In this document: positions 18,171 to 26,740 of the stretch, one piece after another
Layout of the letters: each line of letters starts with the position of its first letter
How positions within the stretch are numbered: position 1 is the first letter of the stretch
Made by a program: the position numbers and the translations under genes
The notes under the pieces: model-generated
What the model saw: the letters and a program-made list of their open reading frames with translations, nothing else
Told to the model about the DNA's origin: nothing
Database searches by the model: none
Assembly: GCF_000018685.1 (NCBI RefSeq)
Contig: NC_010001.1
Span: forward strand, 4,559,501 to 4,623,500
From: Lachnoclostridium phytofermentans ISDg
GTDB lineage: Bacteria; Bacillota; Clostridia; Lachnospirales; Lachnospiraceae
DNA: 64,000 nucleotides
Reading direction: 5' to 3'

Positions 18171-19406
18171 TTATTTCCCCTCTATATCTTCTGTCCACTC
18201 TTTTGTGGAAGAAATTAATTGATATAATGTTAAGTTACAATTTAAATATTCAAAAGTACTCTTTAATTGATTTAAGCTCCTTTGTATTTCTTTCGCAGGT
18301 GGCTGGTTACCTTTCCTCACTGCTCGAATTAAAATGTTTTTAGGGGTATGTTCCATATCGATAAATTCTAATATTTGTACCCTGTATCCAAGGGCTTCCA
18401 TTAGATTAGCACGAAGCGAATCCGTCATTAACGCTGCCATACGTTCTTTGATAAGCCCATATTTTAGCACTGGCTGTAAATCGTCACAGGATATTTGCTT
18501 ATTTAATTCATGCTGACAACATGGTACCGAGAGCACTACTTTTGCTCCCCATAATGCTGCTTTATAAAGTGCAAAATCAGTAGCAGTATCACAAGCATGT
18601 AACGTAACAACCATAGTCACCTGATTGGTACCTTGATAGGATTTTATATCACCCTTCCTAAACTCAAGTTCCTGATAACCATAACGTTCTTTTAATTCAT
18701 TACATGTTTTAATGACATCTTCTTTTAAGTCTAGCCCTGTTATCTTAATACGATACCCTTTTATTTCTTTTAGATAATAATACATAGCGAAGGTAAGATA
18801 GGATTTCCCACACCCAAAGTCTATCACCTTAATTTCTTCCTCTTTAGGAAGGTTTGGAAGAACATCTTCAATAAATTCTAAATAGCGATTTATCTGACGA
18901 AATTTATCATACTTGCTTTTTATTACGTTACCATCAATGCTCATGATTCCTAAGTCCACCATGAACGGAATAGCAACACCCTCTTTTAATAGGTATTGTT
19001 TCTTACGGTTATGATCGATAAGCTGGGGGTTACCCTCTCCCAGTAATCCATCACTAGACTTCCAAAGTGGATCCTTAGACATACGCTGTTTCACTTTTAC
19101 CGTAACTGTACCTTTTTTACTGATTAGTATATTAACCTGCTTTAGTAAAGTTTTTATCTCCACTTGTCGAAAAAGTCCAGAAAACCAATCTGGCAGCTTT
19201 TCTAAAAGTTCCTCTCTCCCATAATTATAATGTAAAACTTTAGTGCCACAAAAACTACTTGCTTGAAAATAAAGCTCTTTTTTCAAAAGTACAGGACGAA
19301 TTTTTATTTTACTAATACTTTCTGTATCAGAAGAATTACTTATTATAATCTGTTCTAAATCTTTTGTTAATACACTTTCAAATGCCTCATATATATTTTG
19401 ATCCAT
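18171..19406 (-). CDS. Class I SAM-dependent methyltransferase (METTL25/Methyltransf_32-like)
   Basis: The 411-residue protein has a SAM-binding motif I 'VIDFGCGKSYLTFAMYY' (about residue 195), motif II acid in 'ITGLDLKEDVIKTC', and 'MVVTLHACDTATDFAL' followed by 'VVLSVPCCQHELN', which is the distinctive DxxT-x-CCQHE signature of the METTL25/RRNAD1-like group. The N-terminal 150 residues are family-specific. Substrate unknown in bacteria; RNA or protein is possible. First gene of the operon, with a weak ribosome-binding site. Confidence 0.85.
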   Translation of the reverse strand: MDQNIYEAFESVLTKDLEQIIISNSSDTESISKIKIRPVLLKKELYFQASSFCGTKVLHYNYGREELLEKLPDWFSGLFRQVEIKTLLKQVNILISKKGTVTVKVKQRMSKDPLWKSSDGLLGEGNPQLIDHNRKKQYLLKEGVAIPFMVDLGIMSIDGNVIKSKYDKFRQINRYLEFIEDVLPNLPKEEEIKVIDFGCGKSYLTFAMYYYLKEIKGYRIKITGLDLKEDVIKTCNELKERYGYQELEFRKGDIKSYQGTNQVTMVVTLHACDTATDFALYKAALWGAKVVLSVPCCQHELNKQISCDDLQPVLKYGLIKERMAALMTDSLRANLMEALGYRVQILEFIDMEHTPKNILIRAVRKGNQPPAKEIQRSLNQLKSTFEYLNCNLTLYQLISSTKEWTEDIEGK

Positions 19407-19660
19407 CTTAGGATACCATCCAATCTAATTCGTCTATAACCTCGTCTATAACTGCTCTTTGTCTTGCTTTCGAGACAAAGCGTATTACCAAGTTACTTTT
19501 TCTTATCTTATTGTACCCTTTTTTTGTGTAAACTGCAATAAGCCCTGAGGACAAACAGGTTAAGAACATCTTAAGATTTGATTAAAAAGCAAGAAAACTT
19601 CAGTATCGGTCTTTCATCTGTCGCATATATTAGTTGTGAGTATATAAATATGAGGTTTTT

Positions 19661-20254
19661 ATGTCTCCATTTGATGATCGAATTGACCATACTTCCGTTG
19701 ATTATAATCCTCCTTACTATACAAGCTATTCAAAAAACGGAAACAATTATATCATGCGTCAAAATAATACACCTCCACCTATCAGAATTCCTTTTTACTC
19801 TATTCCACAACCATATAGAGTTCCATGTAATCCAGCAGTTGAAGTTGCTGAAACAACATTAGAGCAAGCTGAAACTTGTGAGGATTTATTGGACCAACAA
19901 CAAAAGGATTTAGAGATGTTTATATCTTTCTATTCCTTTCCTATCAAACGTCTTAGACTCGAAATTCTAAGTGAAATCAATCGTCTGGATCAGGATGGCA
20001 GTTTCATCTATGATAAAATTCCTGACCGTACAACGATCTTAAAAATGGTTGATGTTATATGCCAAAGAATCCTACCATTAACGGAAAACGAATCAATAAA
20101 TGAAAAAGAATCTACAGAAGATATCATGGTCTTCCCAGAGAAACTCCCAAGTACAATCTCTGGTGCTTGGTTAAAACATGTCATTGAGATACTGGTTTGT
20201 CAAGATTTAATAGAACGTAGAAGAAATTTTATGTCCAATAATACGAAAAGATAG
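19661..20254 (+). CDS. Uncharacterised small protein
   Basis: The 197-residue protein has a Tyr/Pro/Asn-rich first 50 residues ('NPPYYTSYSKNGNNYI', 'PPPIRIPFYSIPQPYRVP') followed by a helical acidic domain with 'LEQAETCEDLLDQQQKDLEM'. There is no signal peptide or membrane segment. The start at 19661 has GAGG nine bases upstream; a short overlapping frame starting at 19578 is rejected. The tyrosine/proline-rich head is reminiscent of spore-coat-associated proteins, but the family is not recognised. Confidence 0.65.
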   Translation: MSPFDDRIDHTSVDYNPPYYTSYSKNGNNYIMRQNNTPPPIRIPFYSIPQPYRVPCNPAVEVAETTLEQAETCEDLLDQQQKDLEMFISFYSFPIKRLRLEILSEINRLDQDGSFIYDKIPDRTTILKMVDVICQRILPLTENESINEKESTEDIMVFPEKLPSTISGAWLKHVIEILVCQDLIERRRNFMSNNTKR

Positions 20255-20306
20255 TAATAGAAATGGGATAGTAGTATTGTCATATAGGCACATGATTTAA
20301 AATGGT

Positions 20307-20343
20307 AAAAAAGAGGCTTCCGTATAACAGAAGCCTCTTTTTT
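20307..20343. terminator. Bidirectional terminator
   Basis: Perfect stem AAAAAAGAGGCTTC/GAAGCCTCTTTTTT serving both the plus-strand gene ending at 20254 and the convergent histidine kinase gene. A second, longer dyad CTCTTACTTA…TAAGTAAGAG spans about 20345-20405. Confidence 0.9.
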
Positions 20344-20465
20344 ACTCTCTTACTTACCCGAATCCATCTCTAGAAAATGAACTCGCAGCGCTGATAAGTA
20401 AGAGATTGTGTGACTGGGCGTCACGAAATTTCTATAATAAGTGTGTACTTATAGCTATGTAATCG

Positions 20466-21224
20466 TTAAGCAGTAATCGGAAGGTAGAATTCTATATAGG
20501 ACTCTTCATCGTCACGATTTGCAATGACATCTCCACCATGACGTAGTAGGGTAATTTTCATAAATGAAAATCCAACTCCTGTATTATCTTCTTCAGTACT
20601 ATAATACGGTTCAAAAATATTTTGGATGTCTTCCGCACGAATAAACTCACCACTATCACTTACTTTCACATGAATACATTTACCTTTTTTGTTTTTTTCT
20701 GTATTAATCGTTAACGATACCTTGACTTGATTGCCAGGCTTAAAATCATGTAAAGCTTCCTGTAATAATTTTTTCATCACCTGTCTCATTCGTAACTCAT
20801 CAAAACAGCATTCGCTCGCATAACGTTCGGTCTTGTTGTCATAGCTAACCGATAACAAGACACCTTGTTTTTCATATTCCTTATTTACCTCATGAACGAC
20901 AGACTTAATTAATTCCAGTAAATTTCCTTTCTTTAATTCTTCCTCCATACAATCGTATAAACGCTCGAATTCTGTTAGACGATCACAAACTACCATCATA
21001 TCCTGCTTTACATACTGCATATAATTGCTATCTGAGGTTTCAGGAAAGTCATCCTCCAATAGCTGCATCGAACTTCGTATACAAGCAAGCCAGTTACGAA
21101 GCTCATGAATTGTTCTTGTCGCAATAAATCGATGCTCATCACGAAATCGACGAAAAACATACTCTGCCGTCGAGTTGTCTTTTGTCACCTCGCTTAAAAG
21201 CTCATAATCCTTCATTGTTAACAT
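20466..21224 (-). CDS. Soluble histidine-kinase-like protein
   Basis: The 252-residue product (start at 21224, after AAAGGGGGCATTAAC; the frame is open further upstream but the extra residues are Cys-rich noise) has an H-box 'TRTIHELRNWLACIRSS' (about residue 38), a G1 box 'VSDSGEFI' and G2 box 'GVGFSFMK'. The N-box reads 'MKKLLQEALHDF', where the conserved Asn that coordinates Mg-ATP is missing. There is no membrane or PAS domain and no response regulator beside it. It may be a weak kinase, a phosphatase or a scaffold. Confidence 0.85.
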   Translation of the reverse strand: MLTMKDYELLSEVTKDNSTAEYVFRRFRDEHRFIATRTIHELRNWLACIRSSMQLLEDDFPETSDSNYMQYVKQDMMVVCDRLTEFERLYDCMEEELKKGNLLELIKSVVHEVNKEYEKQGVLLSVSYDNKTERYASECCFDELRMRQVMKKLLQEALHDFKPGNQVKVSLTINTEKNKKGKCIHVKVSDSGEFIRAEDIQNIFEPYYSTEEDNTGVGFSFMKITLLRHGGDVIANRDDEESYIEFYLPITA

Positions 21225-21355
21225 GTTAATGCCCCCTTTCAACAAATATTTTAGCAAATATTGTAATATTAAACAACAACAACACGTTGACATGCAACGA
21301 CAAAATATAACAACATCACATACGACATTTTCAGCCATTTAGGGGATATTCTCCC

Positions 21356-21383
21356 TTGCTAAATATGAAAAATGTATTATAAT
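21356..21383 (+). promoter_or_regulatory. Promoter of the HIT gene
   Basis: TTGCTA (21356-21361), 16-bp spacer, TATAAT (21378-21383). Confidence 0.6.
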
Positions 21384-21417
21384 AAATGAAACAATTTAAA
21401 CTTAATGGAGGGTTTTT

Positions 21418-21834
21418 ATGAGTGATAATTCCTGCATCTTTTGTAAACTAGCTTCCGGAGAATTTCAATCCGCAACTGTATATGAGGACGACCTTTTCCG
21501 TGCGATTTTAGATATTTCTCCAGCATCAAAAGGTCATACACTACTACTACCAAAAAAGCACGCTGCAAATTTATTCGAACTTGAAGAACCTGAGGTTTCA
21601 AGGGCACTTTCCGTTGCAAAAAAACTAGCTATTGCAATCCAAAAAACACTAAATTGTGATGGAATCAACATTCTTCAAAACAATGGAACTGCAGCTGGTC
21701 AGTCTGTATTTCATTTTCATATTCACCTTATTCCTCGCTATGAAAATGATGGCGTTACAATCCCTTGGGAAGCACTATCTTATTCCAATGGTGAAGCTGC
21801 CCAATTAGCAAATAAAATTCATCAAAACTTATAA
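21418..21834 (+). CDS. HIT-family nucleotide hydrolase/transferase
   Basis: The 138-residue protein begins 'CIFCKLASGEF' (zinc-type CxxC) and has the histidine triad 'HFHIHLIPR' (about residue 97) with 'QNNGTAAGQSVFH' before it. HIT proteins hydrolyse purine nucleoside phosphoramidates or dinucleotides. The ATG follows GGAGGGTTTTT. It is transcribed alone with a strong terminator. Confidence 0.95.
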   Translation: MSDNSCIFCKLASGEFQSATVYEDDLFRAILDISPASKGHTLLLPKKHAANLFELEEPEVSRALSVAKKLAIAIQKTLNCDGINILQNNGTAAGQSVFHFHIHLIPRYENDGVTIPWEALSYSNGEAAQLANKIHQNL

Positions 21835-21947
21835 ATATAGTTATCCACTCCTATCTTCTGTCGAATAATGTCTATGAAAAAAAGCGATAAGAATGAGGAA
21901 AATTCTATTAAAAATATTATTTTAGTAGTTGTCGAATCTAGAAATAG

Positions 21948-22010
21948 AAAAAGCAGAAATCAAACAATGTATTTTTAAACAAAATATACATCATTTGATT
22001 TCTGCTTTTT
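21948..22010 (+). terminator. Terminator after the HIT gene
   Basis: AAAAAGCAGAAATCAAA/TTTGATTTCTGCTTTTT, 17-bp perfect stem ending in T5; also suited to the converging murG transcript. Confidence 0.85.
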
Positions 22011-22088
22011 AAATTTTAACTTCTAATAATTTTAACTTGTTACTCGCTCAAGCACCCGACCTATAGCAGGCTTGTAACCTACTTTTAT

Positions 22089-23156
22089 CTATTTTAAGCG
22101 GACTTCTTCGATTAATCCTATAATTTTATCCACAGCATCATTTTGATTACTATTCTTCATAGCCTCAATATAACTTTTCTGATTATCAAAAACATGATTT
22201 ACAGCTTGTAATAAAGTTTCATTCGATAAAACTTCTTCTTTAATTACATAACTGTACCCTTGGTGCTCAAAAGACTCTGCATTAAGTATTTGATCTCCTC
22301 GGCTCGCTGCCGCGGAGAGTGGAATTAAGATATTAGGTTTTCGAAGTGCTAACAATTCACAAATGGCATTTGCACCAGCTCTTGAAATCACAATATCAGC
22401 TGCAGCAAATAAGTGATTCAGCTCAGCTCCAATGTACTCGTACTGAACATATCCTTTATGCTTATTAAACGAAGGATCCACTTTTCCCTTTCCACATAAA
22501 TGAATCACCTGAAAACGCTTTAGTAAGGTAGGTAGTAAATTACGTACAGCCTCATTCACCTTAAGCGCTCCAGTACTTCCACCGACGATTAGCAGAACAG
22601 GAATATTTGCGGTAAAGCCGCAGAAATCTAGCCCTTTAATCTTGTTTCCTGAAAATAACTCCTTCCTAATAGGAGTACCAGTTAATACGGCTTTTTCCTT
22701 CGGAAGATAGTTTAAGGTTTCCGGAAAGTTTGCACATACTTTCGCAGCAGATGGAATACATAATCGGTTGGCAAGTCCCGGTGTCATATCCGACTCATGT
22801 ATTATGGCTGGTATCTTTCTTTTTTTAGCAGCAAGTACTACCGGTACTGCGACAAAACCACCCTTTGAAAATACAACATTCGGATCTAAATTCTTTAGTA
22901 ACTTTTTCGCTTCACGATAACCCTTTAATACCTTGAATGGATCAGAAAAATTCTTAATATCTAGGTATCTTCGTAATTTACCGGAAGAAATTCCATGATA
23001 AGGGATACCAAGTTTTTCAATCAACTCTCTTTCAATGCCTTCATAAGAACCGATATAATGTATCTCATATCCCTGCTCTTTTAAACCTGCTATTAAAGCG
23101 ATATTTGGTGTTACGTGACCGGCTGTTCCACCACCGGTTAAAACAATTCGTTTCAT
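22089..23156 (-). CDS. murG: UDP-GlcNAc:undecaprenyl-PP-MurNAc-pentapeptide GlcNAc transferase
   Basis: The 355-residue protein has the MurG signatures 'LTGGGTAGHVTPNIAL' at the N-terminus, 'HESDMTPGLANR' (about residue 121), 'IVGGSTGALKVNEAV' (about 191), 'ISRAGANAICELLALRKP' (about 257) and 'AAASRGDQILNA' (about 282). It makes lipid II on the inner face of the membrane. GGGAGGCAATCT precedes the ATG. It is outside the usual mur/dcw cluster here. Confidence 0.97.
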   Translation of the reverse strand: MKRIVLTGGGTAGHVTPNIALIAGLKEQGYEIHYIGSYEGIERELIEKLGIPYHGISSGKLRRYLDIKNFSDPFKVLKGYREAKKLLKNLDPNVVFSKGGFVAVPVVLAAKKRKIPAIIHESDMTPGLANRLCIPSAAKVCANFPETLNYLPKEKAVLTGTPIRKELFSGNKIKGLDFCGFTANIPVLLIVGGSTGALKVNEAVRNLLPTLLKRFQVIHLCGKGKVDPSFNKHKGYVQYEYIGAELNHLFAAADIVISRAGANAICELLALRKPNILIPLSAAASRGDQILNAESFEHQGYSYVIKEEVLSNETLLQAVNHVFDNQKSYIEAMKNSNQNDAVDKIIGLIEEVRLK

Positions 23157-23277
23157 AGATTGCCTCCCATGTTAACCATGCCTTTCCATAGCCTGCAAAC
23201 TTTGGCCCACAAGCACAGTATTTACAAAGTGAATCATTTCGAAATTCACCTTGCGAAAAAACTTTTCACATTAACTC

Positions 23278-23526
23278 CTAGCTTAACTGCTTAAGAGCCT
23301 CTGCTAACTGATCCGGACAAGAGGTTGATTTGTATCCACATTGTAAACCTTGTAACTTCTCAATAACCTCATCGACCGGCATTCCTTTTACAAGTTTAGA
23401 AATTCCTTGCAGATTTCCATTACAACCACCGGTAAACTTTACATCAGTAACTATCTTCTTTCCGTCTTTTTCTTCTACTTCAAAATTAATTTCACTGGCA
23501 CAAACTCCATTAGTTTTAAATTTCAT
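23278..23526 (-). CDS. TSCPD-domain protein (TIGR03905 type)
   Basis: The 82-residue protein has 'GVCASEINFEVE', 'KFTGGCNGNLQGIS' and 'CGYKSTSCPDQLAEAL', the conserved-Cys pattern of the stand-alone TSCPD domain found at the C-terminus of class II ribonucleotide reductases. The four Cys suggest metal binding. Upstream of murG on the same strand, with a 121-bp gap; an operon is possible. Confidence 0.9.
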   Translation of the reverse strand: MKFKTNGVCASEINFEVEEKDGKKIVTDVKFTGGCNGNLQGISKLVKGMPVDEVIEKLQGLQCGYKSTSCPDQLAEALKQLS

Positions 23527-23798
23527 CTTATCCTCGATTCCGACGCTTCCACGCCTTTTGGTACGTTATCTTAACACTCATTGCATAATTTTATATCAGT
23601 TTGCTTTAATTTGCAATTAAAAATCTTGATAAATTCACTATTGACTGTAGAACTAGGAAATAATCTGTTATAATAATACCATAAAAGATAATAATTTGAG
23701 ATAATACGCTAGAGGAATTATTCTTTTAGTAAAAGATTTATGCCGCGAAAATTTTAGCATTATTTATGCGCAAAGGGCACAAAAGAATGGAGGACATT

Positions 23799-24491
23799 AT
23801 GATTGGAATTATTGGTGCAATGGATGAGGAAGTAACTCAGTTAAAAAATAAAATGCAACAAGTAACAATTACTAAAAAAGCTGGAATGGACTTTTATAGC
23901 GGAAACTTCGGGGATAGAGCCGTTGTCATCGTTCGCTCAGGAATTGGTAAGGTGAATGCTTCGATTTGTACTCAAGTTCTTGTGGATGAATTTCACGCTT
24001 CTGCTATAATCAATACAGGTATTGCTGGTTCTTTAAATAATGACATCAATATCGGTGACATCGTTCTATCAACAGACGCGCTTCAACATGACGTTGATGC
24101 TGTGGCTTTTGGATATAAACTTGGTGTAATCCCTCGAATGGAGACATCAATATTCAAAGCAGATGAAAAACTATTAACGAAAGCAGAGAGATTATGTAAA
24201 AAAGTTAATCCAGACATCTCTGTATTTAAAGGTCGTATTGTAACAGGTGATCAATTTATTGCAAATAAAGACCAAAAAGATAGACTAGTTACTAATTTTT
24301 CCGGATTTTGTACTGAGATGGAAGGTGCTGCAATCGCTCAAGCCGCATACTTAAACCAGATACCATTCTTAATTATCCGTGCTATCTCAGATAAGGCAGA
24401 TAACAGTGCAACCGTTGATTATCCAACCTTTGAAGCTAAGGCAATTGAGCATACTGTAAATCTAGTAACCGCTTTAATTCCAGAGATTTAA
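23799..24491 (+). CDS. mtnN: 5'-methylthioadenosine/S-adenosylhomocysteine nucleosidase
   Basis: The 230-residue protein (ATG at 23799, five bases after GGAGG; a longer frame is open but lacks a site) starts 'MIGIIGAMDEEVTQLKNKM', has 'RSGIGKVNASICTQVL' and 'GIAGSL', and the nucleoside-binding 'CTEMEGAAIAQAAY' (about residue 172) with catalytic Asp in 'IRAISDKADN' (about 196). It cleaves MTA and SAH to free adenine in methyl-cycle salvage. Confidence 0.97.
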   Translation: MIGIIGAMDEEVTQLKNKMQQVTITKKAGMDFYSGNFGDRAVVIVRSGIGKVNASICTQVLVDEFHASAIINTGIAGSLNNDINIGDIVLSTDALQHDVDAVAFGYKLGVIPRMETSIFKADEKLLTKAERLCKKVNPDISVFKGRIVTGDQFIANKDQKDRLVTNFSGFCTEMEGAAIAQAAYLNQIPFLIIRAISDKADNSATVDYPTFEAKAIEHTVNLVTALIPEI

Positions 24492-24592
24492 GCCTCTTAC
24501 TTTAAGATTTTTATAGCAAATGAAAATTTTTTCACCTTATGTGTATAAGTTTACGCAGTAAGTGCAAAAAATATGTTAGGAGGGAATAGCAT

Positions 24593-25105
24593 ATGGAGGG
24601 AAAGGAACGTAGAGAAAAACTACTTATGATACTGAACAAGGCGAATGCACCCATCCAAGGAAGCGAACTTGCGAAACAACTAGGTGTGAGTAGACAAGTG
24701 ATAGTCCAAGATATCGCATTGTTACGAGCGGTCAATAAAAATATCCTTTCTACTACGAAAGGTTATATCCTTTATTGTCAAGAGCCAAAGAAAGTAAATC
24801 GTTGCTTTTATGTAAAACATTCCACAGAACAAATCGAAGATGAGCTAGGTTCCATTGTAGATCTTGGTGGAAAAATCCTTGATGTGATTGTCAGCCATGC
24901 TATTTATGGTACGATTGAAGCAGACTTAATCATCAGTACCAAACAGGACGTGATTGATTTTGTCACTAAGGTTAACCAAAAGCAGACAGTTCCTCTAAAG
25001 GAACTCACTGGAGGTAATCACTATCATACGGTAGAAGCTGATGATGAAAGTTCTTTAGACCGTATCGAGTCAGTTTTAAAGGAAAAAGGTTATCTAATTG
25101 ATTAG
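24593..25105 (+). CDS. niaR: NiaR-type transcriptional repressor (HTH + 3H domain)
   Basis: The 170-residue protein has an N-terminal HTH_11 ('GSELAKQLGVSRQVIVQDIA') and a C-terminal 3H domain with His in 'YVKHSTEQI', 'VSHAIYGTIEAD' and 'GGNHYHTVEA', the presumed metal and nicotinate site. NiaR represses niacin uptake/salvage and NAD synthesis genes when nicotinic acid is available. AGGAGGGAATAGCAT precedes the ATG. Its last codons form the first unit of a 26-bp tandem repeat. The next gene is a transporter, a natural candidate target. Confidence 0.92.
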   Translation: MEGKERREKLLMILNKANAPIQGSELAKQLGVSRQVIVQDIALLRAVNKNILSTTKGYILYCQEPKKVNRCFYVKHSTEQIEDELGSIVDLGGKILDVIVSHAIYGTIEADLIISTKQDVIDFVTKVNQKQTVPLKELTGGNHYHTVEADDESSLDRIESVLKEKGYLID

Positions 25106-25191
25106 AGCTATATGATTATCTGATTGATTAAAGCTACATGATTATCTGATTGATTAAAGCTACATGGTTATCTGATTGATTAAAGCTACAT
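25088..25191. repeat. Four 26-bp tandem repeats overlapping the niaR stop codon
   Basis: Units begin at 25088, 25114, 25140 and 25166, each a version of GRTTATCTGATTGATTAA + AGCTACAT. The first unit contains the last codons and stop of niaR, so the array arose by copying the gene end. Units 2 and 3 are identical; unit 4 differs by one base. Confidence 0.95.
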
Positions 25192-25193
25192 GA

Positions 25194-25266
25194 TTGACAT
25201 TCTTTTCAGTCTATGATATATTTCTGTCAAGACAGCTGTATATACGCCTGTATATGCAGCTTTTTT
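25194..25266 (+). promoter_or_regulatory. Promoter, candidate operator and hairpin upstream of the PTS-IIC-like gene
   Basis: TTGACA (25194-25199), 17-bp spacer, TATATT (25217-25222). At the expected start site lies CTGTC-AA-GACAG (25224-25235). It overlaps a hairpin AGCTGTATATAC-gcct-GTATATGCAGCT followed by six T (25234-25266). The hairpin can be an intrinsic terminator of niaR and/or an attenuator in the transporter leader; the palindrome is a candidate NiaR operator (inference). Confidence 0.6.
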
Positions 25267-25323
25267 AAACGATAGAATAAATATGAAACATTAAATTGTT
25301 TTTCAAACATAGGGAGGAGAACT

Positions 25324-26397
25324 ATGTCTAACATTAAAAAAATTCTAAATCGTATCTTTATTGAAGGATTAAGCGGAATGGCACTTGGTCTATTTTCCAC
25401 CTTAATTGTCGGTACCATCCTACAACAGATTTCAAAATTCATCGGTGGTACAGTTGGAGATACCATATTTTTAATTAGTAAAATAGCTACTATTTTAACA
25501 GGAGCTGGTATTGGTTGTGGAGTAGCATATAAGTTTAAAGAGCCGCCATTAGTTTTATTATCCGCTGCTACCGCTGGAATGGTTGGTGCCTATGCCTCTA
25601 ATATCTTAAAGGGTACCCTTCTATTGTCTGATACCGCGACACCAACGATAGCATTTGCATCTCCGGGAGAGCCATTAGGAGCGTTTATCGCTGCTTATAT
25701 AGCGATTACTATCGGCCATCTGGTATCTGGTAAGACCAAAGTAGATATCCTTGTTACACCAATTACCTCTATTGCTTCTGGTTCCATTGCAGGATTATTG
25801 GTTGGGCCAGCTATCACTAATTTTATAACAGCTTTAGGTGAGCTTATCAATTGGGGTACAGAAAGACAGCCTCTTCTAATGGGCATTATTGTTTCTGTTA
25901 TCATGGGAATTGTACTAACCCTCCCAATCAGTTCTGCTGCCCTAGGAATTTCTTTAAAGTTAGGCGGAATTGCAGCGGGTGCTGCCTGTATCGGATGTTG
26001 CGCAAACATGGTCGGCTTTGCTGTTGCAAGTTACCGTGAAAATAAAATAGGTGGTTTATTCGCACAAGGCGTAGGAACAAGTATGCTTCAGATGCCAAAC
26101 ATCGTTAAAAAACCAATCATCTGGTTACCTGCAATTATCTCTAGTGCTATTTTAGGTCCGATTTCTGCACTTATCGGTATGACCAACAATCCTACAGGAT
26201 CTGGTATGGGTACTTCTGGATTAGTAGGTCAGTTTATGGCCTTTGATTCCATGGTTCCTACGTTTGGTACTGTTGGTTCTATTGGCTTAATTCTATTAAT
26301 GCACTTTGTCTTACCTGCTGTTATCTCTATTCTCGTATCAGAATTTATGCGAAAGAAAAATTGGATTAAATTCGGTGATATGAAATTAGATGCCTAA
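25324..26397 (+). CDS. PTS_EIIC_2-family membrane transporter
   Basis: The 357-residue protein is strongly hydrophobic with about nine or ten membrane segments, rich in Gly/Ala/Ile/Ser. It matches the PTS_EIIC_2 family ('EGLSGMALGLFSTLIVGTIL' at the N-terminus; 'GMTNNPTGSGMGTSGLVGQ' near residue 287). It has no IIA or IIB domain or neighbour, so ordinary sugar phosphorylation is unlikely. Lying behind niaR and a repressor-type promoter, it may import a niacin-type compound; that is inference from context. GGAGGAGAACT precedes the ATG. Confidence 0.85.
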   Translation: MSNIKKILNRIFIEGLSGMALGLFSTLIVGTILQQISKFIGGTVGDTIFLISKIATILTGAGIGCGVAYKFKEPPLVLLSAATAGMVGAYASNILKGTLLLSDTATPTIAFASPGEPLGAFIAAYIAITIGHLVSGKTKVDILVTPITSIASGSIAGLLVGPAITNFITALGELINWGTERQPLLMGIIVSVIMGIVLTLPISSAALGISLKLGGIAAGAACIGCCANMVGFAVASYRENKIGGLFAQGVGTSMLQMPNIVKKPIIWLPAIISSAILGPISALIGMTNNPTGSGMGTSGLVGQFMAFDSMVPTFGTVGSIGLILLMHFVLPAVISILVSEFMRKKNWIKFGDMKLDA

Positions 26398-26496
26398 TAC
26401 TAACTATTCTTAATGTATTAATATTTTTATATGGTTAAGCTTCACTATACACAAACAATAAAGGCACACTTTTCGAAATTTTCCATGCCATGAATA

Positions 26497-26533
26497 AAAG
26501 CACCAAACAGAATTTTCATCTACTTGGTGCTTT
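26497..26533 (+). terminator. Terminator after the PTS-IIC-like gene
   Basis: AAAGCACCAA/TTGGTGCTTT hairpin followed by ATC-ATTTT. The rest of 26398-26700 holds only this and the complex hairpins noted below. Confidence 0.7.
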
Positions 26534-26620
26534 ATCATTTTCTATCTTTTATACCAGTCACGCACACTTCCAAACATTCCTGTTCAGTAGGCTGGGAGTT
26601 TGGCCGAGGATGACACGCAG

Positions 26621-26740
26621 ACCTGAAGAATGAGAATAAAAAAGAAATTCCAATGGATTTCATTTTTATTCTTCTAGTGTGAAGTTTTAGAATTTCTTAG
26701 GCGGTGTATTATAGTACCTTAGAAATTCTCTTCACACTCC
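26621..26740 (-). terminator. Tandem hairpins at the 3' end of the YfcE-like gene
   Basis: On the minus strand a stem GTGTGAAG…AGAATTTCTAAGG / CCTAAGAAATTCT…CTTCACAC overlaps the last codons, followed by a second stem GAAGAATAAAAATGAAATCC/GAATTTCTTTTTTATTCT…TTC. Together they probably end the transcript. Confidence 0.6.

Noticed and set aside
19578..19862. 94-codon frame
   Set aside because: Overlaps the better-supported 19661 gene in another frame and has hydrophobic, low-complexity text without a clear start site.
21225..21338. N-terminal extension of the histidine-kinase-like protein
   Set aside because: Cys-rich noise; the ATG at 21224 has AAAGGGGGC in place.
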